The notes below the pieces were generated by a model. The model worked only from the letters and a program-made list of their open reading frames with translations. It was not told the origin of the DNA and ran no database searches. This document shows positions 8,831 to 17,310 of a stretch of 42,989 bases of DNA, one piece after another. How positions within the stretch are numbered: position 1 is the stretch's first letter; every line of letters begins with the position of its first letter. Source of the DNA: Candidatus Cloacimonadota bacterium (lineage in GTDB: Bacteria; Muiribacteriota; UBA6191). Both the position numbers and the translations under genes were made by a program. The stretch lies in NCBI GenBank assembly GCA_002402105.1, contig NVVD01000016.1:47002-89990 (forward strand), given 5' to 3'.

Positions 8831-10294
8831 TTAGCAACCTTTTAAAATATCACAATTATCAGACATTGAGTGAATACTGGCATTACCAGTTAAAGAGTTA
8901 ATACCATTAAAAGCAGCAACTTTATAGGCTTCTGCATAAGTAGGATAGTTAAATACTGTATTCACAAAGTAATCAATTGTACCGTCTAAGGTCATCACTG
9001 CTTGGCCAATATGAATAATCTCTGCTGCTTGATCACCAATTACATGAACACCTAATATTTTGCGAGTCTCTTTATGAAAAAGGATTTTTAATGCCCCTGA
9101 TTCACCACCTCGCATAGCTGCTTTAGCTATCTCACAATAAAGTGCTATTCCCTTAGCATAAGGTACTTTTTCTGCGATCAATTCTTCTTCTGTTTTTCCA
9201 CACATACTCATAGCTGGAATTGTATATATTCCATAAGGAAAAGAAGTACGATAATCAGTCCAACTCAAGCCAAGAGCATGACAAGCTGCTATTCTTCCTT
9301 GTTCTGCACTTGTAGAAGCAAGAGCCGGAAAACCAATAATATCACCAGCTGCATAAATATTTTTTATATTAGTTTGATAGTCATCATTGACAACTATATT
9401 ACCACGATCATTTATTTTGATACCTATTTTATCAAGATTTAATGAACGAGTACAAGGAGTACGACCCATTGTATATAAGATAATTTCATTAATAATTGAG
9501 TCATGATTTTCTAAATCAACTTGCCCTAAAGAGTCATCATTTACAAATACTTTTTGAATATTATGGCCTAAAATAAATTTAGCTCCAAGTTTTTCCATAT
9601 AACTTTTAAATAACATTAATAACTCATTATCAACAAAAGTTAAAAATTCTTCTCTTTGATTAATGATAGTAACATCACAACCAAGCTGTAAAAACATACA
9701 AGCGTATTCAAGGCCAATCACACCAGCACCCATAATCGTTACGCTATTAGGAATATGATCTAGTTTATTTTTAGAAGAAAAGAATAAGTTACCGTCTAAA
9801 ATAGTTTTATAATCAAAAGGAATTGACTTAGGTCTTCTTGGTAAAGAACCCGTTGCTATAACAATTTTATCTGCAGTAACTTTGCCAATAATACCCTTTT
9901 CTTTACATGATATTTCTAAGCTGTTTTTATCTAAAAAAGAAGCTTGCCCATTAATTATTTGAATATTATTTCGCTCTAATTGTGAATTTAAAACATTAAC
10001 TTCTTCATCTAAGACATGTTTTATACGAAAAGTAATATCCTTTAAATTTACTGACTCACGAGCTTTAAATTTTTTACCATAAAAGTGCTTTTGTAGAGTA
10101 CCAGTTAGATAGATAATAGCTGAACGCATTGTTTTAGAAGGAATAGTACCAGAGTGCAAACTTACTCCACCAACGCTAGGTCTTCTTTCAATAATAGCTA
10201 CTTTATATCCTGCTTTTGCTGCTTGTAAGGCACCTTTTTGACCAGCAGGTCCACTACCAATACTTATAAAATCAAAATGGCCAAAATTTTTCAT
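8831..10294 (-). CDS. sthA: Soluble pyridine nucleotide transhydrogenase (Si-specific)
   Basis: A 487-residue FAD flavoprotein of the pyridine nucleotide-disulfide oxidoreductase family. The FAD motif GSGPAG is at residues 13-18 and a second dinucleotide motif is GAGVIGLEYA. The redox-active Cys pair of lipoamide dehydrogenase is absent: the region reads GGVSLHSGTIPSK. The C-terminal signature FNYPTYAEAYKVAA lacks the catalytic His-Pro of disulfide reductases. Both features fit SthA, which moves hydride between NADPH and NAD+ in the cytoplasm. It stands alone, divergent from an O-methyltransferase gene across 160 bp. Dihydrolipoamide dehydrogenase is the main alternative and is ruled out by the missing cysteines. 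Confidence 0.92.
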   Translation of the reverse strand: MKNFGHFDFISIGSGPAGQKGALQAAKAGYKVAIIERRPSVGGVSLHSGTIPSKTMRSAIIYLTGTLQKHFYGKKFKARESVNLKDITFRIKHVLDEEVNVLNSQLERNNIQIINGQASFLDKNSLEISCKEKGIIGKVTADKIVIATGSLPRRPKSIPFDYKTILDGNLFFSSKNKLDHIPNSVTIMGAGVIGLEYACMFLQLGCDVTIINQREEFLTFVDNELLMLFKSYMEKLGAKFILGHNIQKVFVNDDSLGQVDLENHDSIINEIILYTMGRTPCTRSLNLDKIGIKINDRGNIVVNDDYQTNIKNIYAAGDIIGFPALASTSAEQGRIAACHALGLSWTDYRTSFPYGIYTIPAMSMCGKTEEELIAEKVPYAKGIALYCEIAKAAMRGGESGALKILFHKETRKILGVHVIGDQAAEIIHIGQAVMTLDGTIDYFVNTVFNYPTYAEAYKVAAFNGINSLTGNASIHSMSDNCDILKGC

Positions 10295-10377
10295 AATTAA
10301 TCCAATGTAAGTAAAACTATTTTCAAGAACCCCTGTAATAGTATCAAAAGTTTAGGTATAGTATTTAATCTAACAGG

Positions 10378-10414
10378 ATACAAAAATTTTATATTAAAAT
10401 AAAGATTTTTGTAT
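10378..10414. promoter_or_regulatory. Inverted repeat between divergent sthA and methyltransferase
   Basis: ATACAAAAAT (10378-10387) and its exact complement ATTTTTGTAT (10405-10414) are separated by 17 bases. There is no T-run after it, so it is not an obvious terminator. It could be an operator or an RNA hairpin in the leader of the methyltransferase gene. Confidence 0.4.
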
Positions 10415-10454
10415 ATTAATAAGTAAATTAACTTAATAAAAAATAGGATATATA

Positions 10455-11099
10455 ATGACAGAAATGAATACGCTTAATATAAAAGATTTTGAAAATTATT
10501 CTAAAAATCACACAAAAGAAATTTTACCAATTTTAGACGAGTTAGCTCAATATACAAATAAAAATACTAAACTCCCTCAAATGATGGTGGGTAAACTAGA
10601 AGGAAAGTTTCTTCAACTTATTTGTTGCTTAACTAATGCAAAAACTATCGTTGAAGTAGGTACTTTCACTGGTTACTCAACTCTTTGCATCGCATCAAGT
10701 TTATCAGAAAAAAGCCACTTATACACGATGGATATAAGTAAAAAAACATCTCAAATTGCCTATGACTTTGCTAAAAAAGCAGGTTTAGATTCAAAAATTA
10801 CCTTTATGGTTGGAAACGCTAAAGAAATGTTTAATGAATTTAATAAAACAGTAGATTTAGTTTTTATAGATGCTGATAAATGTAGCTATGATACTTATTA
10901 TGAAATCGCTCTTAAAAAATTAAAATCTGGTGGCTTTATTTTACTTGATAATATGCTTTGGAGCGGAGAGGTTTTAAACCCAAAAACAGAAGATGCAATC
11001 GCTCTTGATACTCTCAATAAAAAAATCTTAAACGATGATAGAGTTGAAAACTTTTTATTACCATTAAGAGATGGCATTCAAATTGTTCAAAAACTATAA
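10455..11099 (+). CDS. SAM-dependent O-methyltransferase (caffeoyl-CoA OMT family)
   Basis: A 214-residue class I methyltransferase. Motif I is VEVGTFTGYSTLCIA, the metal/substrate region reads VDLVFIDADKCSYDTYY and the next block is GGFILLDNMLWSGEV. These are diagnostic of the cation-dependent O-methyltransferase family 3 (caffeoyl-CoA / catechol type). The enzyme would methylate a hydroxyl of a small catechol-like molecule in the cytoplasm; the actual substrate cannot be told. AGGA lies 5 bases before the ATG. It is a single gene ended by a hairpin terminator. Confidence 0.9.
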   Translation: MTEMNTLNIKDFENYSKNHTKEILPILDELAQYTNKNTKLPQMMVGKLEGKFLQLICCLTNAKTIVEVGTFTGYSTLCIASSLSEKSHLYTMDISKKTSQIAYDFAKKAGLDSKITFMVGNAKEMFNEFNKTVDLVFIDADKCSYDTYYEIALKKLKSGGFILLDNMLWSGEVLNPKTEDAIALDTLNKKILNDDRVENFLLPLRDGIQIVQKL

Positions 11100-11120
11100 A
11101 TTGTCTACAAATAAAAAGAT

Positions 11121-11156
11121 AAGTCCTCAAAATTAAAATTTTGGGGACTTTTTATT
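11121..11156. terminator. Intrinsic terminator after the O-methyltransferase
   Basis: Arms AAGTCCTCAAAATT (11121-11134) and AATTTTGGGGACTT (11137-11150) pair with one G-T wobble and are followed by a T-rich tail. It lies between convergent genes and has an A-rich left flank, so it may act for folE as well. Confidence 0.75.
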
Positions 11157-11178
11157 TTAAAAAATATTCAGTATAAAA

Positions 11179-11760
11179 CTAAATACACCCAACTAATTTT
11201 AAAAACTCTGCTCTTGTAGATGAGTTTGTTTTAAACTCTCCAATTAATTTTGAAGTAATCATTTCAGAATCTTGTTTATTAACACCACGAGAGCACATAC
11301 AAAAATGTCTAGCCTTTATTACTACCCCAACTCCTGCTGGTTCAAGTGCTTCAAATAATGTATTAGCTATTTGACTTGTCAATTTTTCTTGTATTTGCAA
11401 TCTTTTAGCAAATACATCAACTAATCTAGCCAGTTTTGATAAACCTACTACTTTAGAACCAGGTTTAGGTAAATATGCTACATGAGCATAACCAGTAAAA
11501 GGTGCCATATGATGTTCACAAGTTGAGTAAAACTCAATATTACGACATATAATCATAGAGTCTACTTCATATTCTTCTTGAGAAAACTGTGTATTTAAAA
11601 TTTCTATTGGATTTTGATTATAGCCCGAAAAATACTCTTTGTAAGCTTTTAAAACTCTTTTTGGCGTATCAATTAAACCAGGTCTTGTAGGGTCATCTCC
11701 AATAATGACTAATAACTTTTTGATTAGTTCAATATTTTCATCATTTATTAATTCTTTCAT
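11179..11760 (-). CDS. folE: GTP cyclohydrolase I
   Basis: A 193-residue enzyme that converts GTP to 7,8-dihydroneopterin triphosphate, the first step of folate/pterin synthesis. The zinc ligands are visible: Cys81 and His84 in STCEHHMAPF, and Cys154 in RHFCMCSRGV. DDPTRPGLIDTPKRV near the N-terminus and the length are typical of bacterial FolE. Its ATG overlaps the stop of the upstream small Cys-rich gene by 4 bp, so the pair is translationally coupled. Confidence 0.96.
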   Translation of the reverse strand: MKELINDENIELIKKLLVIIGDDPTRPGLIDTPKRVLKAYKEYFSGYNQNPIEILNTQFSQEEYEVDSMIICRNIEFYSTCEHHMAPFTGYAHVAYLPKPGSKVVGLSKLARLVDVFAKRLQIQEKLTSQIANTLFEALEPAGVGVVIKARHFCMCSRGVNKQDSEMITSKLIGEFKTNSSTRAEFLKLVGCI

Positions 11761-12062
11761 TTTTTCTCACTATTTTTTTTTGCACAATGATTCGATTTTA
11801 AAGTTGCTTCACAAACATAAAAGTTTTTTTTCTTTTTATATCTAGCTATAGAGCTTGTTTCCCATAAAACCCTTTTTTCACGCTTAGAAAATTTAGGAAT
11901 CTCAGTTGCTAAAGTTGAGCCACAACTACAGTCTCGTAATTCTAAATTATGGTCTTTAAATTTACCCGTACGAAGTATACCCACAAAACTTGTTTGATTT
12001 TGATAACAAATAAAAGTTTCATAAGTATTTTTACAATTGGTACATTTTTTATAAAGTTTCAT
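11757..12062 (-). CDS. Small Cys-rich protein of unknown function, coupled to folE
   Basis: A 101-residue protein with an N-terminal CTNCKNTYETFIC cluster and a second DCSCGST pair, a spacing that suggests a zinc ribbon. The C-terminal third is very Lys-rich and contains two more Cys. I do not recognise a family. It overlaps the folE start by 4 bp (ATGA), which supports it being a real translated gene. The upstream 296 bp to the divergent mutase gene holds no gene that I can support. Confidence 0.65.
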   Translation of the reverse strand: MKLYKKCTNCKNTYETFICYQNQTSFVGILRTGKFKDHNLELRDCSCGSTLATEIPKFSKREKRVLWETSSIARYKKKKNFYVCEATLKSNHCAKKNSEKK

Positions 12063-12358
12063 AATTTATATCTATTAGCTTGTTGATATTGCCTTACATA
12101 AATAAGATACCATCAATAAATATAGTAAATCAATGTAAATTACCGTTATCTTTTGTAATAACACTCTAAATACTTAGCTTTTAAATAGACATTTATGTTA
12201 AATAATATGTATTCAAATTTCTTACATTACTTGAATGATTTAAACTTTCAAGGTAAGGTAAGCAGTTATTTACATATATTAAGTACTCATTTTATCGACT
12301 CTTAATGTTATATCTAAAGTTAAAAATACTGATTATTTAATTGCACAAAGGTTATTAC

Positions 12359-14485
12359 ATGGATGATCTAAATATTTCAAAATGGGAAGAGCTCTGCAAA
12401 AAAGAACTCAAAGGTAAGTCATCTGAAGATATCAAATGGACGACACCAGAGGGCTTTCAAATGAAGGCTTTTTATACAAAAAAAGATCTTGAAAATTTAG
12501 AGCACACAGACACAATTGCTGGTTTGTTTCCTTATATACGAGGACCAAGAGCTACCATGTATGCAAATAGACCTTGGACAATTAGACAGTATGCTGGTTT
12601 TTCTACTGCTGAGGAATCTAACGCTTTTTACAAAAAAAATCTTCAAATGGGTCAAAAAGGTCTTAGCGTTGCTTTTGATTTAGCAACTCACCGAGGTTAT
12701 GACTCTGATCACGAACGAGTTTTTGGAGATGTCGGAAAAGCTGGTGTTGCAATAGATAGTGTTGAGGATATGAAAATTTTATTTAATGATATACCTCTTG
12801 ATAAAATGAGTGTATCTATGACCATGAATGGAGCTGTATTACCTATTTTAGCCGCATATATTGTTGCAGCTAAAGAGCAAGGAGTAAGTCAAGACAAACT
12901 CATGGGTACAATCCAAAACGATATTTTAAAAGAGTTTATGGTTAGAAATACCTATATTTATCCTCCTAAAATGTCTATGCGAATCATAGCCGATATCATT
13001 GAATACACATCTAAATATATGCCTAAATATAATTCAATCTCAATTTCTGGATACCATATGCAAGAAGCAGGGGCTGACGCTGTTCATGAACTCGCTTTTA
13101 CAATTGCAGATGGCTTAGAATATTGTAAATGTGCAATTGATAAAGGTTTAGATATTGACTCTTTTGCGCCAAGACTATCTTTTTTCTTTGCAGTCGGTAT
13201 GAATTTTTACATGGAAATTGCAAAATTAAGGGCAGCAAGACTTTTGTGGGCTGAGTCTCTTGAACAATTTAAACCAAAAAATCCAAAATCTTCAATGCTA
13301 CGAACACATTGCCAAACAAGTGGCTGGTCACTCACTGAACAGGATCCATACAACAATCTAATCAGAACAACCATAGAAGCAATGGCAGCAGTACTTGGTG
13401 GCACTCAATCACTACACACAAATGCTATGGATGAAGCAATAGCACTACCTTCTGAAAATTCTGCTAGATGGGCTAGAAATACTCAATTAATTATTCAAGA
13501 AGAAACTAATATCTGCAAAATTATCGATCCATTTGGTGGTTCATACTTTATGGAATCACTAACACATTCTTTAGCTAATGAAGCTCGAAAAGTTTTAAAA
13601 GAAATTGATTCAATGGGTGGAATGTCAAAAGCCATTGAACAAGGATATCCTAAATTAAAAATCGAAGAGTGTGCTGCTAGAAAGCAAGCTAAAATTGACT
13701 TGGGTGATGATGTCATTGTAGGTGTTAATAAATACCAATTAAAAGAAGAAGCAGAACTAGATGTATTAGAAGTAGATAATAAGTTAGTCCTTAAAAATCA
13801 AATTAAAAGACTCAATGAAGTAAAAGCTAAAAGAGATAATAAATTAGTTGAGCAATGTTTATCTAAAATCAAAGAATCTGCAAAAACTGGTAATGGAAAC
13901 TTACTTTCTTTATCAATAGATGCTATGGAAGCTAGATGTACACTTGGTGAAGTTAGTGAAATTATTGCTAGTGTTTCACCTCGCTATGAAGCATCTAACT
14001 CTTTAGTCTCAGGTGTTTACGGCTCCCATTTTTCAGAAGATAAAGACTACTTAAAGTTTTCTAATGATATTAAATGTTTTTCAAAAAAACATGGTCGTAA
14101 CCCTAGAATATACATCGCAAAAATGGGGCAAGATGGACATGATAGAGGAGCTAGAATCATCGCTTCTGCCTTTGCTGATTTAGGCTTTGATGTAGACGTT
14201 GGCCCTTTATTTCAAACTCCTAGTGAAGTAGCTAGAGCTGCTATGGAAAGTGATGTTCATGCTATTGGAGTTTCATCTTTAGCAGGAGGGCATAAAACTT
14301 TAATTCCTGCCTTAATTAATGAATTAAAAATTCTTGATTGTAGCGATATTCAAGTTTTTTGTGGAGGAGTCATACCAAAACAAGATTATCAAAGTCTATA
14401 CAAGGATGGGGTCTTTGGGATTTTTGGTCCCGGTACTCCTATTTTAGAGTCTGCCAATAATATATTAAATAAGTTGGATAAATAA
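12359..14485 (+). CDS. scpA: Methylmalonyl-CoA mutase, large (catalytic) chain
   Basis: A 708-residue adenosylcobalamin enzyme interconverting succinyl-CoA and (R)-methylmalonyl-CoA. The N-terminal TIM-barrel has [20 protein letters not shown] and [12 protein letters not shown] (His233 matches the substrate-binding His of the family). The C-terminal B12-binding domain has [10 protein letters not shown] with the cobalt-ligating His594, followed by [12 protein letters not shown] and FCGGVIP. I chose ATG 12359 because AAAGG lies 7 bases upstream; a TTG at 12341 is in the same frame. No small subunit gene (mutA) and no MeaB/ArgK chaperone gene lie next to it. It overlaps the following unknown gene by one base. 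Confidence 0.95.
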   Translation: MDDLNISKWEELCKKELKGKSSEDIKWTTPEGFQMKAFYTKKDLENLEHTDTIAGLFPYIRGPRATMYANRPWTIRQYAGFSTAEESNAFYKKNLQMGQKGLSVAFDLATHRGYDSDHERVFGDVGKAGVAIDSVEDMKILFNDIPLDKMSVSMTMNGAVLPILAAYIVAAKEQGVSQDKLMGTIQNDILKEFMVRNTYIYPPKMSMRIIADIIEYTSKYMPKYNSISISGYHMQEAGADAVHELAFTIADGLEYCKCAIDKGLDIDSFAPRLSFFFAVGMNFYMEIAKLRAARLLWAESLEQFKPKNPKSSMLRTHCQTSGWSLTEQDPYNNLIRTTIEAMAAVLGGTQSLHTNAMDEAIALPSENSARWARNTQLIIQEETNICKIIDPFGGSYFMESLTHSLANEARKVLKEIDSMGGMSKAIEQGYPKLKIEECAARKQAKIDLGDDVIVGVNKYQLKEEAELDVLEVDNKLVLKNQIKRLNEVKAKRDNKLVEQCLSKIKESAKTGNGNLLSLSIDAMEARCTLGEVSEIIASVSPRYEASNSLVSGVYGSHFSEDKDYLKFSNDIKCFSKKHGRNPRIYIAKMGQDGHDRGARIIASAFADLGFDVDVGPLFQTPSEVARAAMESDVHAIGVSSLAGGHKTLIPALINELKILDCSDIQVFCGGVIPKQDYQSLYKDGVFGIFGPGTPILESANNILNKLDK

Positions 14486-15519
14486 TGGCTTTGCACAACT
14501 TTTCTCTAAAATTAAGTAAAGAGCTTTTTCGATTAATGGGAGGTCTTGATTTAATTTCTCAACAAAAAACTAGTATAGAAAAAGAAGTCTCCCAAGCAAA
14601 AAACTTCTTAACTACTATTGAAAAAGGTTTTGAAAAACAAGTAGATCAAGCTTTTATAAACGGTAAAATATCTATTGATAGCTTTAAAAGTTCTGCAAAG
14701 TCTCTAAACTTTACTTCTTATGAAGAAAATATTACTAAATTACAAGAAGCAATTGATGATGGTGAAGAAAAAATTAAATCACTTAATAAAAATGAAAACT
14801 TCTTTAATGATGTTAATTTCGCTGCCATTGACCCCGTATTATTTAAATCTTTCTGGAAAGACAACAATTATGAAATGTACCCAGAGTATCAACTTGAACT
14901 ACAAAGGCTTGAAAGTTCAAAAGTAGATTTTTATGCTATCAGTTCAAATAAAAAGTCTGTTTATTTTATCTTAATGGAGTTAAACCGTGATGCTCCTGAA
15001 TCAAATGTTTTAAAACTTTGTTATTATCTTAAAAATTCTAAACAATTTTGGGCTTATGAAAACATTCATATTATCCAAATATTCTCTCCTAAATATTTAG
15101 TTGAGAGAAAGGGTAAATCACTTGCTCTAGCTAGACAAATGTCTGTATTTTTAGGAGATGAGTTTTCTGGTAACTACTCTTTTGGAGAACAAAAACTTAA
15201 ACTAAGATATTTTAGTACTGTTTTTGCTGCTGAGATGTATGAAATATATTCAATTTACTGGAAACTAATGGCAGATGCAGAACAAAATGAAGATATACGT
15301 TTTGAAAAAGTTTGTAAAAATCTACCCAAAAACCCTAAATTTTTACAGGTTTGTAAAAAATATATAGACAGGTGTAAAGCTAAAAACCTTAAAGTAAATC
15401 AGAGTGTGGCTAACTTAGTCGCTCAAACAGGAACTCCTGATGACGTGAAAGATATACTAGCATCTTGGTGTTTAGATATCGTTGAATTTATAGAAAAAAT
15501 CGTACAAAAATCGATTTAA
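14485..15519 (+). CDS. Unknown protein translationally coupled to methylmalonyl-CoA mutase
   Basis: A 344-residue soluble protein starting on the last base of the mutase stop codon (TAATG), so its translation depends on that gene. Residues about 25-110 are rich in Lys, Glu and Gln with heptad-like spacing, likely a coiled coil. The middle has alternating hydrophobic strands (VDFYAISS, SVYFILMELNRDAP, ENIHIIQIFSP). The C-terminal half is helical with several Cys. I do not recognise the family. It is not MeaB/ArgK, since there is no P-loop. A nuclease-like alpha/beta core is conceivable from the strand pattern but not supported by a clear catalytic triad. Confidence 0.75.
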   Translation: MALHNFSLKLSKELFRLMGGLDLISQQKTSIEKEVSQAKNFLTTIEKGFEKQVDQAFINGKISIDSFKSSAKSLNFTSYEENITKLQEAIDDGEEKIKSLNKNENFFNDVNFAAIDPVLFKSFWKDNNYEMYPEYQLELQRLESSKVDFYAISSNKKSVYFILMELNRDAPESNVLKLCYYLKNSKQFWAYENIHIIQIFSPKYLVERKGKSLALARQMSVFLGDEFSGNYSFGEQKLKLRYFSTVFAAEMYEIYSIYWKLMADAEQNEDIRFEKVCKNLPKNPKFLQVCKKYIDRCKAKNLKVNQSVANLVAQTGTPDDVKDILASWCLDIVEFIEKIVQKSI

Positions 15520-15523
15520 AAAG

Positions 15524-15597
15524 CGGACCTGACGAGACTCGAACTCGCGACACCCTGCGTGACAGGCAGGTACTCTAACCAACTGAGCTACAGGTCC
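15524..15597 (-). tRNA. tRNA-Asp (GTC)
   Basis: On the minus strand the sequence folds into a cloverleaf: acceptor GGACCTG with CAGGTCC, D arm GCTC...GAGT, anticodon arm CCTGC-CTGTCAC-GCAGG giving anticodon GTC, and T arm GCGAG-TTCGAGT-CTCGT. The discriminator base is G, as expected for tRNA-Asp. The 3' CCA is not encoded. A short T-run follows directly and may end transcription. Confidence 0.97.
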
Positions 15598-15630
15598 TTG
15601 TAGACCAATACTAACATAAATACTTTTAAA

Positions 15631-16056
15631 TTAAAACTTTCTTATAGGATTAATTAAAACTATCAATTTTTCTTTAATTAAAATTAAACGAACATCTGTA
15701 GTACTATTTTGTTTCCATTCTCTTTTTTTTAAAACCTTATTTAGGGTTAATTCACCAGGACCATATAAGCTTTGAAAAGACTTTTCAATTGATTTATATA
15801 CTTCGTTGACATTTTTACCCTTATATTTTAAAGAGTAAGCAATAACAAAATTATTGTTTAAGCTAAGGTTTAATAAAAAGTCATATCCATGAAGTTTATA
15901 ATCATATTTTGAAGATGCTTTAGTTACAGTAATCTTTATATCAAACTTTTTTAGTACATCTATTTTAGAAGATTTCCATGGGATAATTGGTAATTGACTG
16001 GTAAAACTAACAGATTGAAGCAACAGAGTAATAACAAAAAGCTTTACTAAAGCCAT
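15631..16056 (-). CDS. Small secreted protein of unknown function
   Basis: A 141-residue protein with an N-terminal signal peptide (MALVKLFVITLLLQSVSFTS). The mature part is about 120 residues with alternating strands and charged loops (VRLILIKEKLIVLINP at the end). No Cys pairs or known motifs are visible. It stands alone just upstream of tRNA-Asp on the same strand and divergent from the next operon. Periplasmic location is inferred from the signal peptide only. Confidence 0.65.
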   Translation of the reverse strand: MALVKLFVITLLLQSVSFTSQLPIIPWKSSKIDVLKKFDIKITVTKASSKYDYKLHGYDFLLNLSLNNNFVIAYSLKYKGKNVNEVYKSIEKSFQSLYGPGELTLNKVLKKREWKQNSTTDVRLILIKEKLIVLINPIRKF

Positions 16057-16140
16057 AAAAACTACCTAAATATAAAATACATACAGACCCTATATAAGAG
16101 TAAAATCATATGATTTTAGTATAGCATGCACAAAAATATT

Positions 16141-16169
16141 TAACAACGGAGCATATGGTACGATATAAT
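16141..16169 (+). promoter_or_regulatory. Candidate sigma-70 promoter for the kinase/TPR-methyltransferase operon
   Basis: TATAAT at 16164-16169 with a weak TAACAA -35 element at 16141-16146 (17-bp spacer). It would start a transcript about 30 bases before the first gene of the operon. Confidence 0.4.
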
Positions 16170-16207
16170 ATATACAACACTTCGTTTGTTGATAATAAGG
16201 ATATATG

Positions 16208-16417
16208 ATGGATGAGTACAAAGCATATTTATATATAAAAGCTAACCATGATTGGATAGTATATCGAGTTCCGCAGGGCTTTATAATTCAATACAATGAT
16301 AAAGACTACTTTTCTTCATCAATTGAACAGGCTGTTTGTAACTTACTCGAAGATTGTGAACGCTTTGGTATTGATTATCAAAAAATTTCATCATTAATTC
16401 AAGTTGACCTATATTAA
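16208..16417 (+). CDS. Small protein of unknown function, first gene of operon
   Basis: A 69-residue acidic protein, rich in Tyr, with no membrane segment or recognised motif. Two adjacent ATGs exist at 16205 and 16208; AGGA at 16198-16201 is better spaced for the second. It ends one base before the ATG of the fructosamine-kinase-like gene, so the two are probably translationally coupled. A helper role for that kinase is possible but rests on position alone. Confidence 0.65.
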   Translation: MDEYKAYLYIKANHDWIVYRVPQGFIIQYNDKDYFSSSIEQAVCNLLEDCERFGIDYQKISSLIQVDLY

Positions 16418-16418
16418 T

Positions 16419-17309
16419 ATGGAATTTGATCTTTCTAAATTAGAATCCTTAGCCAATATAGTACAATCTAATATTATTGGATATCAATTACTTAGTGACA
16501 GCCATTCAGGGGGAGTTTTTTTAATCGATTTTGAAAGCCATAAACAAGTCGTTTGTAAATTTGACTCTAACTATGATTATGAACAAGAACGAGAAAGTGC
16601 AGTTTCTAAACTTCTTGAATCAGAGAATTATTCGTTATCATTTTTATCTGAAAAGTCATTATTAGAAATACCAAAAACAATTGTATGTTCCAAGAATTAT
16701 TTGGCAATGGACTATATTAAAGATTATAAATTAGAGAGTCGATCAAAGTTAGCTGCTTATGATATTTCTGCTCTTCATTCACAAACTCATTCTAGTTTTG
16801 GATTTTCTAAGAATAATTTTATTGGTGGTATAATTCAAAGAAATGAATTTAACAGCTCATGGTCAAACTTTTATTCAGAACAAAGACTTTTGCCAGTAGC
16901 AGAGCTACTTTTAAAAAAAGAAATAATAGGACCTGTTTTTTTTGAAAGGCTTCAATCTTTTTGTTCATCTATTGGACAATATATACCAAGTAATCCTAAA
17001 ATTTCTTTGTTACATGGAGATTTATGGAATGGTAATATTTTATCTGCTCAAAGCAAAAAACTTTATTATATAGACCCAGCTCCATATTATGGTCATAACG
17101 AAATTGAAATTGCATTTTTACTGATGTTTCAAACATTTGATCAAGAGTTTTATAGTATATATAATAGCTTTCATAAATTAGACAATGACTTTTATAGCCT
17201 TAGATGTCCTATTTATCAAATTTACCCAAACTTAATTCATGCTTTACTATATGAAGATAGCTCTTATCTTTACTCAGTAAATAAAATACTAAAACAATTA
17301 TCTTTTTGA
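16419..17309 (+). CDS. Fructosamine kinase-like (aminoglycoside phosphotransferase fold) protein
   Basis: A 296-residue kinase-fold protein. The catalytic loop is LLHGDLWNGN, with catalytic Asp201 and metal ligand Asn206, followed by YIDPAPYYGHNEIEIA, the motif of the fructosamine-3-kinase / YniA family. The N-terminal part has a glycine-rich stretch (SDSHSGGVFLIDF) and VVCKF as the candidate ATP-binding Lys. Family members phosphorylate sugar-amine adducts on proteins or small molecules; the substrate here is unknown. I prefer ATG 16419, directly after the upstream stop; a TTG at 16404 would add 5 residues. One base separates it from the TPR-methyltransferase gene. Confidence 0.87.
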   Translation: MEFDLSKLESLANIVQSNIIGYQLLSDSHSGGVFLIDFESHKQVVCKFDSNYDYEQERESAVSKLLESENYSLSFLSEKSLLEIPKTIVCSKNYLAMDYIKDYKLESRSKLAAYDISALHSQTHSSFGFSKNNFIGGIIQRNEFNSSWSNFYSEQRLLPVAELLLKKEIIGPVFFERLQSFCSSIGQYIPSNPKISLLHGDLWNGNILSAQSKKLYYIDPAPYYGHNEIEIAFLLMFQTFDQEFYSIYNSFHKLDNDFYSLRCPIYQIYPNLIHALLYEDSSYLYSVNKILKQLSF

Positions 17310-17310
17310 T

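Noticed and set aside
8831..10294. Dihydrolipoamide dehydrogenase as the identity of the flavoprotein
   Set aside because: The redox Cys pair and the C-terminal His-Pro are missing, and the C-terminal motif fits the soluble transhydrogenase.
12195..12305. A 36-codon ORF upstream of the methylmalonyl-CoA mutase gene
   Set aside because: No ribosome site, no recognisable features, and such short frames are expected by chance in AT-rich DNA.
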